A stretch of DNA of 64,000 nucleotides from Thermothelomyces thermophilus ATCC 42464 (lineage: Eukaryota > Ascomycota > Sordariomycetes > Sordariales > Chaetomiaceae), in contig NC_016472.1 of assembly GCF_000226095.1 (NCBI RefSeq), forward strand, positions 9,300,001 to 9,364,000. Reading direction: 5' to 3'. Within the stretch, counting starts at the first letter, position 1; each line of letters opens with the position of its first letter. A program made the translations under genes and the position numbers. The notes under the pieces are model-generated. The model saw nothing but the letters and a program-made list of their open reading frames with translations, was not told where the DNA came from and made no database searches. Shown here piece after piece: positions 1 through 11,518 of the stretch.

Positions 1-38
1 TATCGCGCACAGACAGAGCAGTTTGAGCAGTGCCCGAG

Positions 39-62
39 CTAGCGTGCGCATGCGTGCGCTAG
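39..62. repeat. Imperfect 24-bp palindrome
   Basis: The sequence runs from CTAGCG to CGCTAG and matches its own reverse complement at 20 of 24 positions; the four mismatches are two symmetrical TG/CA pairs. No gene is visible nearby. It could be a regulator site or chance. Confidence 0.4.
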
Positions 63-533
63 GGTAGGTTCTAAAGATGCCAGTTGCTGTATCGGCGCCA
101 GAAGCTTCGCTCTGCAGACCTGCCCATGTGTCTTCTCGGTCGATGATTCTTGTCCGTCTACACTAGGCCGTCAGTTCTGGATCACGATTAAATAATGGGA
201 TGGTGGCCAAGGCGGCCCGAATTGCGGTGAGAGAAGGGTTGCTTTGCCCCCGGGCGCTTCGGTTAACGGGCGTCCTCTGAAGAGGCCGTCGGATGCTGGA
301 CCTTCGTTCCTTGATCTGACCGTTTAAGAAACCAACGGTAAGCAGTACGACGCCAACTCGTCAGCTCTCGGCGTGCGTAACAATTCAGGTCCCCTTGTTA
401 TTGTGCGTATGTTACGTGCACGCATATTTGTTGGATGTACAGTACGAAGTACGGATTACACTTAGTTAGTGTACAGCACACTATTACTATTACTCCCAGT
501 CTGCGAGGTACTTGGTACTCCCTCAAGCTTGCC

Positions 534-547
534 TATTAATATTAATA
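534..547. repeat. Perfect AT palindrome flanked by direct repeats
   Basis: TATTAATATTAATA is a perfect 14-bp palindrome. It is flanked on both sides by AGCTTGC in direct orientation. The function is unknown; it may be a regulator site or the footprint of a small insertion. Confidence 0.45.
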
Positions 548-3500
548 AGCTTGCGTGTGTGCCAAACACACGTGCGACAAACCGAAAGTTTGGTGCTCTT
601 TGTATTTTCTTAGCGTATGTACTTGTAACATGAACGAAATGCGTCAGCCACGCGGTGCCGCACATCCCACGACAGGAGATTCTTACATTCAAGATTTGAT
701 TCCGTGTTCCAGGGGCGGCGGGGCCGCTGTGGGTTGGTAATCCACGGAAATCGCGACGCGCACATCCCTCCGCTCGGCGACTGCAGGATCCTGACAACAG
801 TCTTGGGGCGATGATGTGCAGCGCCCGCGAGTCAAGACCTTCGGGCGAAACGAGCCGCGACGCGAGCTCGTCCCCAACCCCTTGTCTGCCTCGGCTGTTG
901 ATGACGCATGGGCCAGCAGCTTGGTGCCGAGATCTCCAGCGCCTGAAATCAAAGGACTGAGAACAAGTGGATGCCGGGGGTTCGCACTGTGGGCGGGCAT
1001 ACCGTTCCATCGGCGGGATAGGGCGGCACCTTCGGCGACCCCAAGCAGGAGCAGGGCGCGGAAACGGGAAAACTCCCTTTGCTCAAAGAACGAGCCGAGC
1101 ATTGCCTAAGGCAGTGCCACGTCTTGTTGGGGGGAAAGGGTAACATTCTGATTTGGCTATTTCGCCCAGTTTCCGCGTGACTCGGCGGGTGCGGCGATAT
1201 CGGCCGTCCCTTCCGGCAAAGGGGAATGAGCAGCAACTACTTGTACATACATACAATGCTCTCCGTAGCAGTAAAGTTTGTTGACTCCCTCGAGGGGCTC
1301 TCGACGGCGACTAAAGTTATCGGCCCCGGGCTCCAATGAATCCCCACATGGTTAGATCAGGCACCGCGGCATCAAGGCTGCATCTGCGATCTCTGGATAA
1401 GGTGATTGTCGTACTGCGCGTCAGCCGCGCGAGCGCGCGTGGGTGTGGAACGGCAGCCGCGTCGTCGCATGGCGTCGGATGAAAGTGGTCCCCTTCAAGG
1501 GTCGGGTGGGGAGGTGGGCGATCCAAGAAGTGAGGCTCTGGGAGGGTCCGGACAAACGAGACAATCGCGAACCCACTCCGGCGGGTTTTGTGCGACGTAT
1601 AGAAAATGGCAATAAGAGGGGTGGTTTTCTAGAAGCAAAAAAGCTCCACCAAACGAAAGAGTGTCGATATCAAAATGGCATTCTTATGTTCTGGGTCGGC
1701 CACGACATCAAAACTCGGCGGCGTTCCTGATAGTTCGCTTTATGGTAAGCAGCCAAGTAGTGTACGGTATGTACTCGACATTGCGATCGATAAAAGGTAA
1801 AACACTTGCAGGCTGCCCAAGTCGCGTCGGGCTTTTTTCGGCTGGACCTGCCCGTATCCTGGCATGACAGACATGCCACGTTGCTTGAGAACGAGTCAGG
1901 CTTGAATGAACTACGACCTGCAAGGCACCTACCAGCTCGAAACTCTGACGGCGACCGGCACTCATCGGCTCTACCTTCCTCCTAAATTTTTTTTTTTTTT
2001 TCCCCTACGCTGTTATTGTGCTGCATCTTGTCGGACTGTTCGGAGAGACATCGTCAAGAAAAACCACTGGGATCTTTCCAAGCCCGCCTTGGTTGTTTTA
2101 CCGTCGCTTGCGTGCTGTGTATTGTGTATGGCCTGCACCTGACAGATATCTTCTTTGCTTGGCTCTGAGCAGACGTTCCAGCCAGATCCTCTCACGAGTA
2201 ACTAGGGGTAATTGGGATTCTTTGGGCTTCCTCGAAATTTCTTCGCGGAGTGGCACTGGTATTGAATGGACTGACATAAGCCAAAGGCGGATTGATCCCG
2301 CCAGCTCCACCCTTGGCAGACAAGTGCATGCACTAACTACTTGTACTGTATTGTGCCCAAAACGGCGCGAAAGCCGGGAGGGTGGGTAATAACTAAGAGC
2401 TTAAAAAAGAAGAGACGATACCCGAGTCGAGACAAGAGCTGCTACGTGCGAACACCCAACTCCGTTACAAGTAGACTTGCGCCGCAACATGCCGTGACAT
2501 CCAATTGATGGCAGATCGGCCGGGTCGCCGAGATGGAAGAAGTTGGCCGTTGTTCCAAGGTGTGAGGCGAGGAGGCGAGTCGGTGACGAGTTGGGACAGC
2601 TGCGCATACGCGCGGCTGTGCTTGTCAAAAGCGGAAGGGCTGCAGCGATCGCAGTGATGGCAGGTCGGCGACATGCTTGCATCACTGCACCGGCAAACCG
2701 AGCTTTGCCCGACGCTAAGGTGCCGTCACCATCAGGCCTCTCGGGCGCCCCGCTTCTTCTGCGCTTCTCCTTTCTGCACCGAACAGGAGGCACGCCCGCA
2801 CAAATGCCAGGTCACGTCAGTCACATCTCCGGACGAGCGGACTCCTCCTCCAGAAGGTTGGTTGAACCGAGCTGGGCGAGGCCTTGGCATCGTCATGGGT
2901 GTCTGAAACGATACCCTGCTCATCAGACATGGAAGTCGGGGTCCCCCCGGTGCAACGCATGTCTCGGCAACACTTCACGGCAATTGTGGACCGATATCCG
3001 GCAAACGAGCTCCATCCGTTCCGTCTTCGTGGTCACTCTTCTGGTCGCTTGGTTCACTTCTTGATATCGACATGTTCATGTACCGCCACAGCACTTCAAC
3101 TTGTAGTATAAGTGCTTCCTCCATACCCAGGTATTGTAACTTCCCTTGGTGCTTGCAAAGGCACTGTGCCTCCCTCTATCCGGCCACCGGAAATGACCAT
3201 TGGAAGACGACTCGATTGGAGGCAGGTTTCCGAAGCCGGAACCCTGCAAAGTTGCGTGATGAATAGCGAGGGAGGTCGGCGGAGCTACCAAGAACGGCAA
3301 GCCGCGCTAAAATAGTTGCCATGAGGTGGCTGGCGATTGCCGCTGGGATCTTGCAGAGGCCGAAAAGGCTCGTTTCCACCAACCTCGGCCTGGCGGAGCC
3401 AAACGGAAACACATAGTCCCCTGCCGTCACGCTGCCCCATCATCAAGGCTAATAAGAGACAAAAAGGATGTCTCAGAGATTCGACTCAATGTTGACTACA

Positions 3501-4134
3501 ATTTACACAATATGAGGACACGGACAAACCCCCTCAGATAATTAACAAGTATGATTCCCGGTCTGCGCTCGGTTCGCCGTCTTGGCTTTCGTAACAATGG
3601 AAGCGGGTGATTGCTCGCTCAATAAGTGTTTCCACGTCTCTCAAAGCTCTGCCAGTTCACTACTGCGTACAGTAAACCCGGTAAGCGTAATCCGTAGCTA
3701 CGGAGGTAAGTACTTTGCAAATTGCGGATTGCTTTGCACAATCATACTTGCTCATATCCTTGGCTGGGAAGACATGTTGGCAGCGGCAGACAACCCACCT
3801 GAAACTTCCCCCGCCATGCATAAATTTCGGAAAGCCATGTAACAGCAAACATTGTCGGCTTCTTCATTGCAAGGTTAGGGCTCTAAATTTTCGCAACAAA
3901 CGCCGTTTGTCTCAATTTCATCATGGCCACTGGGACCGAGTCATGCTGGCCTTTACGCGGAGTTTCCTCCGTGTCTTCGTCTCCACGAGGCTGCCGCCGT
4001 TTGTTGGGGTTGGCTTCAGAGACTACCCGGTTCTTTCAAGGTAAGGTATTTTCACTGTGGAGGCAAATACCGAGAGCACTACACTACTAGTTGTACGCTA
4101 GTTCCTCAGTAGCGACTGAGATGGCTACTACTAG

Positions 4135-4169
4135 TAGTGTACGGTGTAGTGTATGTAATCCGTACACTA
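4135..4169. repeat. Short inverted repeat, TAGTGTACGG arms
   Basis: Two perfect 10-bp arms, TAGTGTACGG and CCGTACACTA, enclose 15 nt. The same unit recurs in other intergenic regions (around 15373-15400 and 60511). It could be the end of a miniature element or a recurring regulator site. No transposase is visible near it. Confidence 0.55.
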
Positions 4170-4357
4170 ATAAAAGCTTTCGTACATGTCCCTCCCTCTC
4201 TCACCTATCCGTACTCGTACGTCAGTACCGAGCTCGATGAAGGCGGTCAGCGCCAAAGCACCAAACCTTGGCAGTGGAATTCTTCCGTGACCCCCACCCT
4301 CTGTCCTTGCCACTTTCCTATTCTGGTATTCCTCATCAAAGGGTTTTGTTGTAACGC

Positions 4358-4391
4358 TACGGAGTACCTCCGTACGGAGTACGGATTACTA
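4358..4391. repeat. Cluster of TACGGAGTAC/TACGGATTAC motifs
   Basis: Within 34 nt the motif TACGGAGTA or its close variants occurs three times, including the perfect palindrome CTCCGTACGGAG at 4368-4379. It is the densest cluster of a motif that recurs in intergenic DNA across the window. Confidence 0.6.
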
Positions 4392-6520
4392 CTTCATGCA
4401 CTAGTGTAGACTTGGGCAGCAGTGTGCAGAGTTTCCATCTCCCATCCCGCGCACTTGATGGTGCGGCACTAACAAAGTTGGGCACTCCATGATATGTGCG
4501 GAACACAACAAACAGAATGCAACCTCAACCTCTCCCCGTGCCGACCATTGGCCAGCGGAAAGAACGGTAAGACTCGGCATACAACTGATCACTGGTTTTC
4601 GGCGACGACTTGCTGCGTATTTTGGGTGCATTATGGGATGTACATATGTATGTACATACATAATACATACATGCCTACGGAGTACGGTTGGGGGATATCA
4701 ACAAATTAGAGTATATCAAACAAAATCATTGACGCGCGGACTGCGCAGAAAATGGCTGGCTCCGTTCGGTGACGACCTTTCGCACGCCGCTTCCGCGCAC
4801 ACATATCTTGGCCCTCCCTGCACACTACTATAGCATACGTAGTATTCGCGGTCTATTGTGCCGAGCACAACGTTCGAACGTCCTCGGAATGCCAAACCGA
4901 GTCGTCAGACGACAACACATGGCATGGTACAAAGTACGCTTGCACAATTTGCCCGCGCGCGAGTAATTTAACTAGTACAAGAGCAAGAATGGCACCGGCA
5001 GTTTCATTGCTAATTAGGGACGGGAGGGGTGTCAGCCAAAAGCGCTCACCGCCACACGCCCTCGGTCAAGGAAAAGCTTTTGTGCCAAAAACTCGCTCGA
5101 AAAGGGAAATGGTGTGCGGCAAAGCTTGGTCAAGGCCCGAATTCGTGTTGTCTTCGAAGACGGCGAAAGCCTGGCCATCCCTGCTTCTTCTCTGTCAGTA
5201 CACAGTAACAAACTGTGTTTTCTTGAAATAAACAACTTGTACCTTGTACAGTACAAGGTCCGTACTTGTTAAGTCGCTGCACAAATCATGTCTTTTCTCT
5301 TCCGCCCTGGAACGTGGGATTAAACACTAGTGAGCCCAAGGCTCAGGGGCAACCCTTGATCTTGGAATAGTCATCGATACTTGAATGGTAACAAGAAAGG
5401 GGGTGGCGAATGCTTGAACAAGAAAAAAAATTGCAGGATTGGGAGGGGACTGCATGCTCCTTACATAGTACGCGGCTTGTACGGATTACAATGATATTGA
5501 CGGGATTGCCGACCTCGGCTAACTCCTTGTTCTGACAATATTTGCCATCTGTTGTGGAAAATGTTTGCCATCCGAGGTTTGTTGGCACATTCAGGGGATA
5601 CGAGCGAGAAACAATGTCTCGTGATCGTCATCCGAGTTCATCAGCAGCACCGACAGACGAACTGGTGATTTGACGCGCAAGACAAGAAAGAAACAAGGGG
5701 ATGGATGGTTAACTATCCGTATATCGACCAGAACCTATATCCAACTCGGCAGAACGTTTCAGGGCGACGTCAGAGCGCATCGGCCTTGACACCCCGGAGC
5801 AAACAGAATACCAACATGACGAGCCCACCATGTTAAATTAACGGCCTACCAGACTCCCACTTGACCATTGGCGAGGGTCCCTCTCTTAGCCGTGGAGTAT
5901 GCCTCGGTGTGTATGTGGAATGCATACTCTGCACTCAAATTCATCCTACGAGCGTTGACAGTTGTGCCAGAAGCCTTTTCCACAAGATAGATCATTGTTC
6001 ATAGAACTGCTAATTATTGTTTTTGACATTAGTGGCCAGAGTAAACACGCGTGCTGCTCTTCAGTGGTAGCAGCATCAAAGTAACACCAGTTACTAGCTC
6101 CTGAAAGTAGCCTGCATTCGTGCCAGATGAATATTTGACTTGGAAAACACTCAGTCGACCCAGACCAATCTTCACCAAGCTCCAAGTTGGGTTGTTCAGG
6201 TGGCGGACAGAGCGAGCAACATCATTGTCTTCTCCCGCATCTTGTCAGGGTAAGCCACAAGTAGAAGCGTGGCCTCGAGGAGACAGACGGAGAGCACTTG
6301 TTTACTGAAAAGGTCCCAATGGGAGTGTTCAGTCCGGATCGGGGCCTTTTCCCTGATCCAGCTGATGGCTAATGTATTCTAAGCACACGGCTAGTCGGCA
6401 CACGGCAGTCCAACGTCGGGAAAGCAGTTTATCGGATCGAAACTGAGGGGTATCATTCAATCATAAGAGTAACCGAAAGACTCGTGTACTTTTCCATCAT
6501 CACCGTCCCAACCAATCCCT

Positions 6521-9500
6521 TTATCGCCTGCCAATATCCCTCCCATAAAACCCCGCCATATCCAGCCTCAGCAACAGCTGCTCGACACGGGCCCCATCCC
6601 CTCTTCCCGTTCCCGTTCCCGGTCCTAATCCGCGCTCGAAACTGCCGTTAGCCGGAGCCGCAGCTGCTGCCACCGCCGCCGCCGCATTGGAGACGGCCAT
6701 CTTCTCGCCGAGCCCCTTGCAGACCGTGATGAAGACCTCGACTTTCTTCCGAAACAGCCGATAGAGCTCCCTCGCCGTCTCCTCCTCCTCCCTCCCCGCT
6801 CCCCGGACATCCCCCGTCGCGCACGCAAACCTCAGTACGACGCCGAAGGCCTCCTCGAGCAGCCCCATCACGGGCGCCTGCCGCTTGCGCAGGAACAGCG
6901 CCCCCATGATCTCGTCCAGCACGCGCTCCTGCCTCTCCCGCAGCACGTCCGGACTGGTTGCGGCGGCAGCAGCGCAGGAGGAGGAGGAGGAGGAGGAGGG
7001 GGAGAAGGAGGATCGGGGCGGTCTCTGCCTCTCCGCACCCGTCTTGCCCGCGCCGGGCGCGACAACGACAGACGGGCCCTGGCCGGCAGCAGCACCGGGC
7101 TCGGCCTGGACGTGCGCCTGCACCGCGTCCAGCCACCTGCCGAAGCGCGCCCACGGCTCGCCGATGCCGACGTCGAAGAAGTAGGCCGCGACCTGGTGGA
7201 TGAAGTGCCGCGCCTCGATGCGGAAGCGGCGGGCCGCCTTGCTTTCTTCCTCCTCTTCCCCGTCTTCATCTCCGACTCGTGCGTGATCCCTGCGAGTCCG
7301 ACTCCGACTCTCACTCCGACTTCGACTTTGACTTTGACTTCGACGGCGATGGCGATGGCGATGGCGATGGTAAGAGAGGTTGTAGTTGGCGACGTATAGC
7401 ATGCGCAGAACGCGCAGTAGTAGTTTAAAGATGCGGTCGTACTTGGACAGGATCGTCGGGGTGATGACGGGCCCGAGGGCGCGCGGCGGCTTGTACGAGA
7501 GCCGCAAAAAGTCGAGGGCTTCGAGTGAGTGCGGGTCCATGCAGCGGTCGATTTCCTGCGGGCTAAGGTCGCGGACAGCAAAGCTGAGGTCGCCCGGGAG
7601 TTTGGGACTACTGCTCCTGCCGGATGCGGCGGTGCTAGCGGTGATGGAGGAGGAGGAGAAGGTGGTGGTGGTGGTGGTGGGTTCGTAGCATTCAGACAAG
7701 ACGCCCATGAGGGCCAAGCGGAGCTCCGAGCTTGCGGGCGGCCAGGTCTTGCGGCCCCCTAGGCGGAGACCCATCGTGCCGCCGCCGAGGGCGACCCCGG
7801 AGCGGCGTTCGGCGGTGGAGAGGTCCGGGTCAAAGAGGGCATGGGTAAGCCGGCTGACGAGGAGACCGTTGCCCAGCAGGAAGTACTGTTTAAGGAGATC
7901 GATGTGCAGGCGGAGATGGTGGGAGCTAAATAGTAGTTTCATGCATTCGTGGTTGATCAAGGTCGTCTGTGCTTCAATGACCGGGCCGAAGGACAACAAA
8001 GGCACCAGGGCTCCGTGGGGAGAAAGGCTGTTTGAGTGGAACTGCCCGTCGGGCGCTCGATATAAACGATCCCGAAAAAGGCGAGTGAGCTCGTCCCGCG
8101 GCTCAGGATTCGGCGGTGGCTGGTCGAGCTGGCGTACGGAAGCAAGCAGGTTTGCTTCAACTTCCGCTTCATCCCTTCCAAAGTATTCGAGTCTGGCAAC
8201 CTCGTATTTACGCTTATTACCACGGGAGGACGCTGCGGTCCCATGTGTATCTGAAGGGCCTCCACGAGTCAAACCCAACACTGCGTTCCGGTATTGCTTC
8301 ACCTTGGCTTCAAGCATCGAGACTGCCTCCCAGTCAAACTCCCACTCCAGAGGCGGCGGCGACGCCAAGGAGACCATGTCCGGCCTAGAGAGTGGGTGTT
8401 CCGGATGGTGCTCACGCAGGAATCGGAGGTTCCTGCCAGCCTCAAAGATGGACTGCGCCATATCCCCAGGGATGAACGTGGGCATTCTATCCTGGTCGAA
8501 AAAGTAGTCGGCCTCTTCCAGCTCGAAGCCTTGGTCATCAATCCACATCTTGTCGGCAACTCTGATAAAGCCTTTTCCGGAGCTCATCTTGCTGATGGAA
8601 CCTCCTTCTTCAGGCCTGAGACCGATCCATTCCTCGACCAGGTCAGTCCATGGTTTCGATACTATCCGCAGCACTTCCCGAGTAGCCTCTTTCAGAAGGA
8701 CGTCGCGATATTCGGAAGCTTGGACTTCTTGGAACAGACAAGACAGGAGCCCCTCGTCGGATTCCTGATGGGCCAGCTTCTTGACCAGCCCCCTGAAGTA
8801 GGAGAGGACAGACTGGGCCGGTCGGACGATGGATTGCAGCTGAAGGACTGACCTCGCGGCATCGCTGTTGTTTCTGAGCTCGGATCGAACCACGGCCACG
8901 AGGCGCCCGACAACCCCAGCGAGGGCGATCCGGGTAGGAGTGGAGGCGGCCGAGTATGTCTCCTCGGAGAACGACTGGAGATGCCTGGCTGAGTTCCCGC
9001 ACTCAAGGCAGAGGCTGTCGACGGCCTTGACCGAGTCCAGAGACAGCCCGGATATTCTGAGAAAAGGAACCGTTTTGACGAACGAGTTCTTCCCAGAGTC
9101 CCACGAAAAGAGAACAGAGCTCCTCCCGAGGGCGAGGTTCAGCAGACAGGCGCAGTAAGACCCGGCATCTAAGATGTCGGGTACGTCGCTGGCGCCTTGA
9201 CTGGACGCCAACAGCGCATCGAATGCAGCCGGGCCGGCCTCGGAGATGAAGAGGGGCGGGCTGCCCTCTTGCTCGGGCTGCTCAAAGCTCTCCCAGGTTC
9301 TCAGCACAACGGGCTTGGCAGAGTCGTTGTCGTGAGACAACCAGAAATCTTCTTCTTGCTCATTACCATTTTGACTTGTGGATGGTTCAGACTCGAGCTC
9401 CGGATCCTCAATGCTCGTCATGCCGGGCTCGCAGGTCTTGGTCTGTAGTTGCACCTCTTCTTGGCCGGCCAACTCTTTGAGGAGAGAGGGCAGTTTGAAG

Positions 9501-9718
9501 AAGACATAATCATTTTGTTCCACAGCTTCGTTCCCAGAACAGAGAGTGCCGGTCTCGATAAGATTCTCGGATGCTCCCGGACCGGCTGCACTCGATACCT
9601 GCAAGGAGAACAGGGGGTTGATGGTGTTGCTGCCGTCGACTGAGAAATTGAGCCAAGTCGACGACCGCCAGAGGTCGGGGACAGCGAAAAGGTCGGCTGG
9701 GTCCTCTTCATCTGCCAT
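6521..9718 (-). CDS. Gamma-tubulin complex component, Spc97/Spc98 family (GCP5/GCP6-like)
   Basis: One uninterrupted frame of about 1065 residues. The protein looks like a large fungal gamma-tubulin ring complex subunit, which helps nucleate microtubules at spindle pole bodies. The N-terminus (MADEEDPADLFAVPDLW) and the region with ADYFFDQDRMPTFIPGDMA and NLRFLREHH resemble the first GRIP domain of GCP5/GCP6. GNGLLVSRLTHALFDPDL and HFIHQVAAYFFDVGIGEPW lie in the second. A low-complexity stretch (alternating His-Arg, then Ser-Arg, then acidic) and a serine/alanine-rich loop interrupt the second domain. I chose the ATG at 9718; in-frame ATGs at 9802 and 9859 would add 28 or 47 residues. Upstream, EAF7 is divergent across 460 bp. 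Family assignment rests on remembered motifs; GCP5 versus GCP6 is not settled. Confidence 0.8.
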   Translation of the reverse strand: MADEEDPADLFAVPDLWRSSTWLNFSVDGSNTINPLFSLQVSSAAGPGASENLIETGTLCSGNEAVEQNDYVFFKLPSLLKELAGQEEVQLQTKTCEPGMTSIEDPELESEPSTSQNGNEQEEDFWLSHDNDSAKPVVLRTWESFEQPEQEGSPPLFISEAGPAAFDALLASSQGASDVPDILDAGSYCACLLNLALGRSSVLFSWDSGKNSFVKTVPFLRISGLSLDSVKAVDSLCLECGNSARHLQSFSEETYSAASTPTRIALAGVVGRLVAVVRSELRNNSDAARSVLQLQSIVRPAQSVLSYFRGLVKKLAHQESDEGLLSCLFQEVQASEYRDVLLKEATREVLRIVSKPWTDLVEEWIGLRPEEGGSISKMSSGKGFIRVADKMWIDDQGFELEEADYFFDQDRMPTFIPGDMAQSIFEAGRNLRFLREHHPEHPLSRPDMVSLASPPPLEWEFDWEAVSMLEAKVKQYRNAVLGLTRGGPSDTHGTAASSRGNKRKYEVARLEYFGRDEAEVEANLLASVRQLDQPPPNPEPRDELTRLFRDRLYRAPDGQFHSNSLSPHGALVPLLSFGPVIEAQTTLINHECMKLLFSSHHLRLHIDLLKQYFLLGNGLLVSRLTHALFDPDLSTAERRSGVALGGGTMGLRLGGRKTWPPASSELRLALMGVLSECYEPTTTTTTFSSSSITASTAASGRSSSPKLPGDLSFAVRDLSPQEIDRCMDPHSLEALDFLRLSYKPPRALGPVITPTILSKYDRIFKLLLRVLRMLYVANYNLSYHRHRHRHRRRSQSQSRSRSESRSRTRRDHARVGDEDGEEEEESKAARRFRIEARHFIHQVAAYFFDVGIGEPWARFGRWLDAVQAHVQAEPGAAAGQGPSVVVAPGAGKTGAERQRPPRSSFSPSSSSSSSCAAAAATSPDVLRERQERVLDEIMGALFLRKRQAPVMGLLEEAFGVVLRFACATGDVRGAGREEEETARELYRLFRKKVEVFITVCKGLGEKMAVSNAAAAVAAAAAPANGSFERGLGPGTGTGRGDGARVEQLLLRLDMAGFYGRDIGRR
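7290..7375 (-). repeat. His-Arg / Ser-Arg coding microsatellite
   Basis: Imperfect tandem hexamers (GGCGAT-like, then GACTTC/GACTCC-like) inside the gamma-tubulin complex gene. Read on the minus strand they encode alternating His-Arg followed by Ser-Arg/Ser-Gln. The tract keeps frame, so it probably adds a disordered basic loop. Confidence 0.7.
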
Positions 9719-10178
9719 CTTCCCTCGAGGAAGATTCGGCCTAAAACTCGACTTCACCAATCCTTGGTGTGTTGTGAACCCAATTTCCAGATTGTCGTTC
9801 ATCGGGCCCGGTCCTCTTGAGCGTGGGACGCGTCTCGGAAACGACTCACAAGGGCCCAATCGCGTAAATCATGGCAAGGTAGAACCCTAACCCTCCCAAT
9901 GCGCGGAGGCGTTGCCGCAGGCGCTGTGTCACTGAATCTGTGTGTGCACATAGTTACGCTAGTTAAATGTTACCCTGCAGCCGCGCTGAGAACCACCAAG
10001 GTGCCTGCAGCTGAGAGAGCTCGAGCTCCGCTTCCCCATTCAACAATGTTCAGCCGACGAGGAACCACTCCACGACACTACGACTCCACGAACCCGCCAA
10101 TTGCCAATTTGCCGCGTATTCTTGACCAATTGGTAACTTGATATACCGGGTATTCGCGTCACCGATTGTTAGCCAGCA
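9719..10178. promoter_or_regulatory. Divergent promoter region GCP / EAF7 with telomere-like box
   Basis: This 460-bp gap separates two divergently transcribed genes, so it must hold both promoters. AACCCTAACCCT at 9883-9894 equals two telomeric repeat units and matches the telobox seen in some plant and fungal promoters. Use as a regulator site (for a Myb-type telobox factor) is inference. Confidence 0.5.
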
Positions 10179-11110
10179 ATGCCGCCCAAGAAGAAGGGAG
10201 GCCGGGTGAACACCCAGGGCGCGACTCCCTCCAAAGACGACGATGCGATGGACGTCGACACGCCGGCGCAGACGCCTACGGCACCAACAGCACCTGCGGC
10301 TCCTCCGCCGCCGCCCAAACCAGTTACGGACCCATGGACAGACGACCAAGTCGCATCGCTGTTCAAGGGAGTCATCAGGTGGAAGCCGGCGGGTACGTAG
10401 CCTGCCGTCCGGTCGCCTTCACGCGTTAACCTTTCCTCCCTTTTTTTTCTTCTCCAGGCATGCACAAGCACTTTCGGATGCTGGCCATCAGCGAGCACCT
10501 ACGGAACCACGGCTTCGATCCCGAAACCTGTCCCCACACACGGATCCCTGGCATCTGGGCCAAGCTGGAGGAGTTCTACAACCTCGAGGCCATCGACGAG
10601 CGGGAGAACAACATGGATCCGCCAGAAGAGGAGGGCCAGCCGAGGCGCTACCACGACTTCCGCCTGCCGTGGGACGAGTACGGCGAATTGATGATGGAGC
10701 GGGCGCGCGTCGACCCCAGCGAGGCGCCGACTAGCCCGGCGCAGTGGGACCCCAACGCGCCCGCCGGCGAGTCCAAGAAGCGGAAACGAGGCGCTGCCGA
10801 GTCGACCACGAGGGCCCGCAGTAGTACGGTTGAGGACACCGAGAACGAGACCCCGGCGGCGAGCCCGACGAGGAAGCCTGGCAAGGGCGCGAGGAACGCG
10901 AAGCGAACATCCAGCAGGGCGCGCAAGGTCAAGGAAGAGTCACCGTCCGAGGAGGGGAGCGCAGGGGAAGATCAGTCGGGGGAAGAAGACGAGGTGGAGG
11001 AGGAAGAAGGAAGGGGTACGCCAGTTTCTACAAAGGGCGGCCGGGGAGGGGTAAGAGGCCGCGGATCTGGTAGAGGAAGGGCAAGAGGGCGAGGCCGGCG
11101 CGGGCGATGA
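10179..11110 (+). CDS. EAF7: Chromatin modification protein EAF7 (NuA4 subunit, CT20 family)
   Basis: Two exons, 10179-10392 and 10458-11110, joined in phase 1 through a 65-nt intron (donor GTACGT, acceptor CTCCAG), give about 288 residues. After a basic, proline-rich N-terminus comes the CT20 core: [22 protein letters not shown], then [18 protein letters not shown] and [21 protein letters not shown]. This core is typical of Eaf7/MRGBP, a non-catalytic subunit of the NuA4 histone H4/H2A acetyltransferase, a nuclear complex. The C-terminal third is disordered: KKRKRG is a likely nuclear signal, followed by an acidic stretch and a Gly-Arg tail (about the last 30 residues) that resembles RGG nucleic-acid binding tails. 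The length is longer than the short animal homologues but normal for fungi. A G16 tract follows the stop by about ten bases. Confidence 0.9.
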
Positions 11111-11518
11111 AATGACCGCGGGGGGGGGGGGGGGGTAACCCGCTCCTCTGTAATAATGAGCAACCCGGTAGGCGTCCTCTATTTGGCTTGTAGATACCCC
11201 AGTACTGTGTAGATAAAAGTGTAAGATTTTGTGCCTCGTTCTACTCCACAGAATAATCAGCTACACTGCAGTGGGCTTGAGGAATGAGTGCATTGGGAGT
11301 GAAGGGAGGAGGGAGGTCAGGTACTACCAGGTACCGAGTACTGGTCGGAGGTAGCCGCCAGCGGTACCCCACCAAGTTGCAAGTGTTAGTGTATGCTTGA
11401 GCAACCCCGCAATCGCGCCGATAGCACGGGCGCGCGCCCTGGTGATGAGCCTACCTAAGATACTCTTCCCCTGGCATCGCTTTTTGTTGACAAAGTTGTA
11501 AACAACCAAACGTGCAAA
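11111..11518. other. Intergenic EAF7-ASK1
   Basis: A 408-bp tandem spacer. It starts with a run of 16 G at 11120-11135, just after the EAF7 stop, and must contain the EAF7 terminator and the ASK1 promoter. I see no gene. Confidence 0.6.
11120..11135. repeat. G16 homopolymer
   Basis: Sixteen consecutive G ten bases after the EAF7 stop codon. It could fold as a G-quadruplex in the 3' UTR RNA; it could also be a length-variable assembly problem. Confidence 0.7.

Larger units (their letters stand above)
1..6520. other. Gene-free 5' region (6.5 kb)
   Basis: I see no open reading frame here with recognisable protein character. The longest frames are under 190 codons and lack domain-like composition or convincing splice partners. 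The sequence is less GC-rich than the genes and holds many short palindromic motifs (TACGGATTAC near 450 and 5480, a cluster at 4358-4391, an inverted repeat at 4135-4169, an AT palindrome at 534-547). It may include the 3' UTR of the minus-strand gene that ends at 6521 and the flank of a gene outside the window. An unrecognised ncRNA or a decayed transposon cannot be excluded by eye. Confidence 0.6.
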
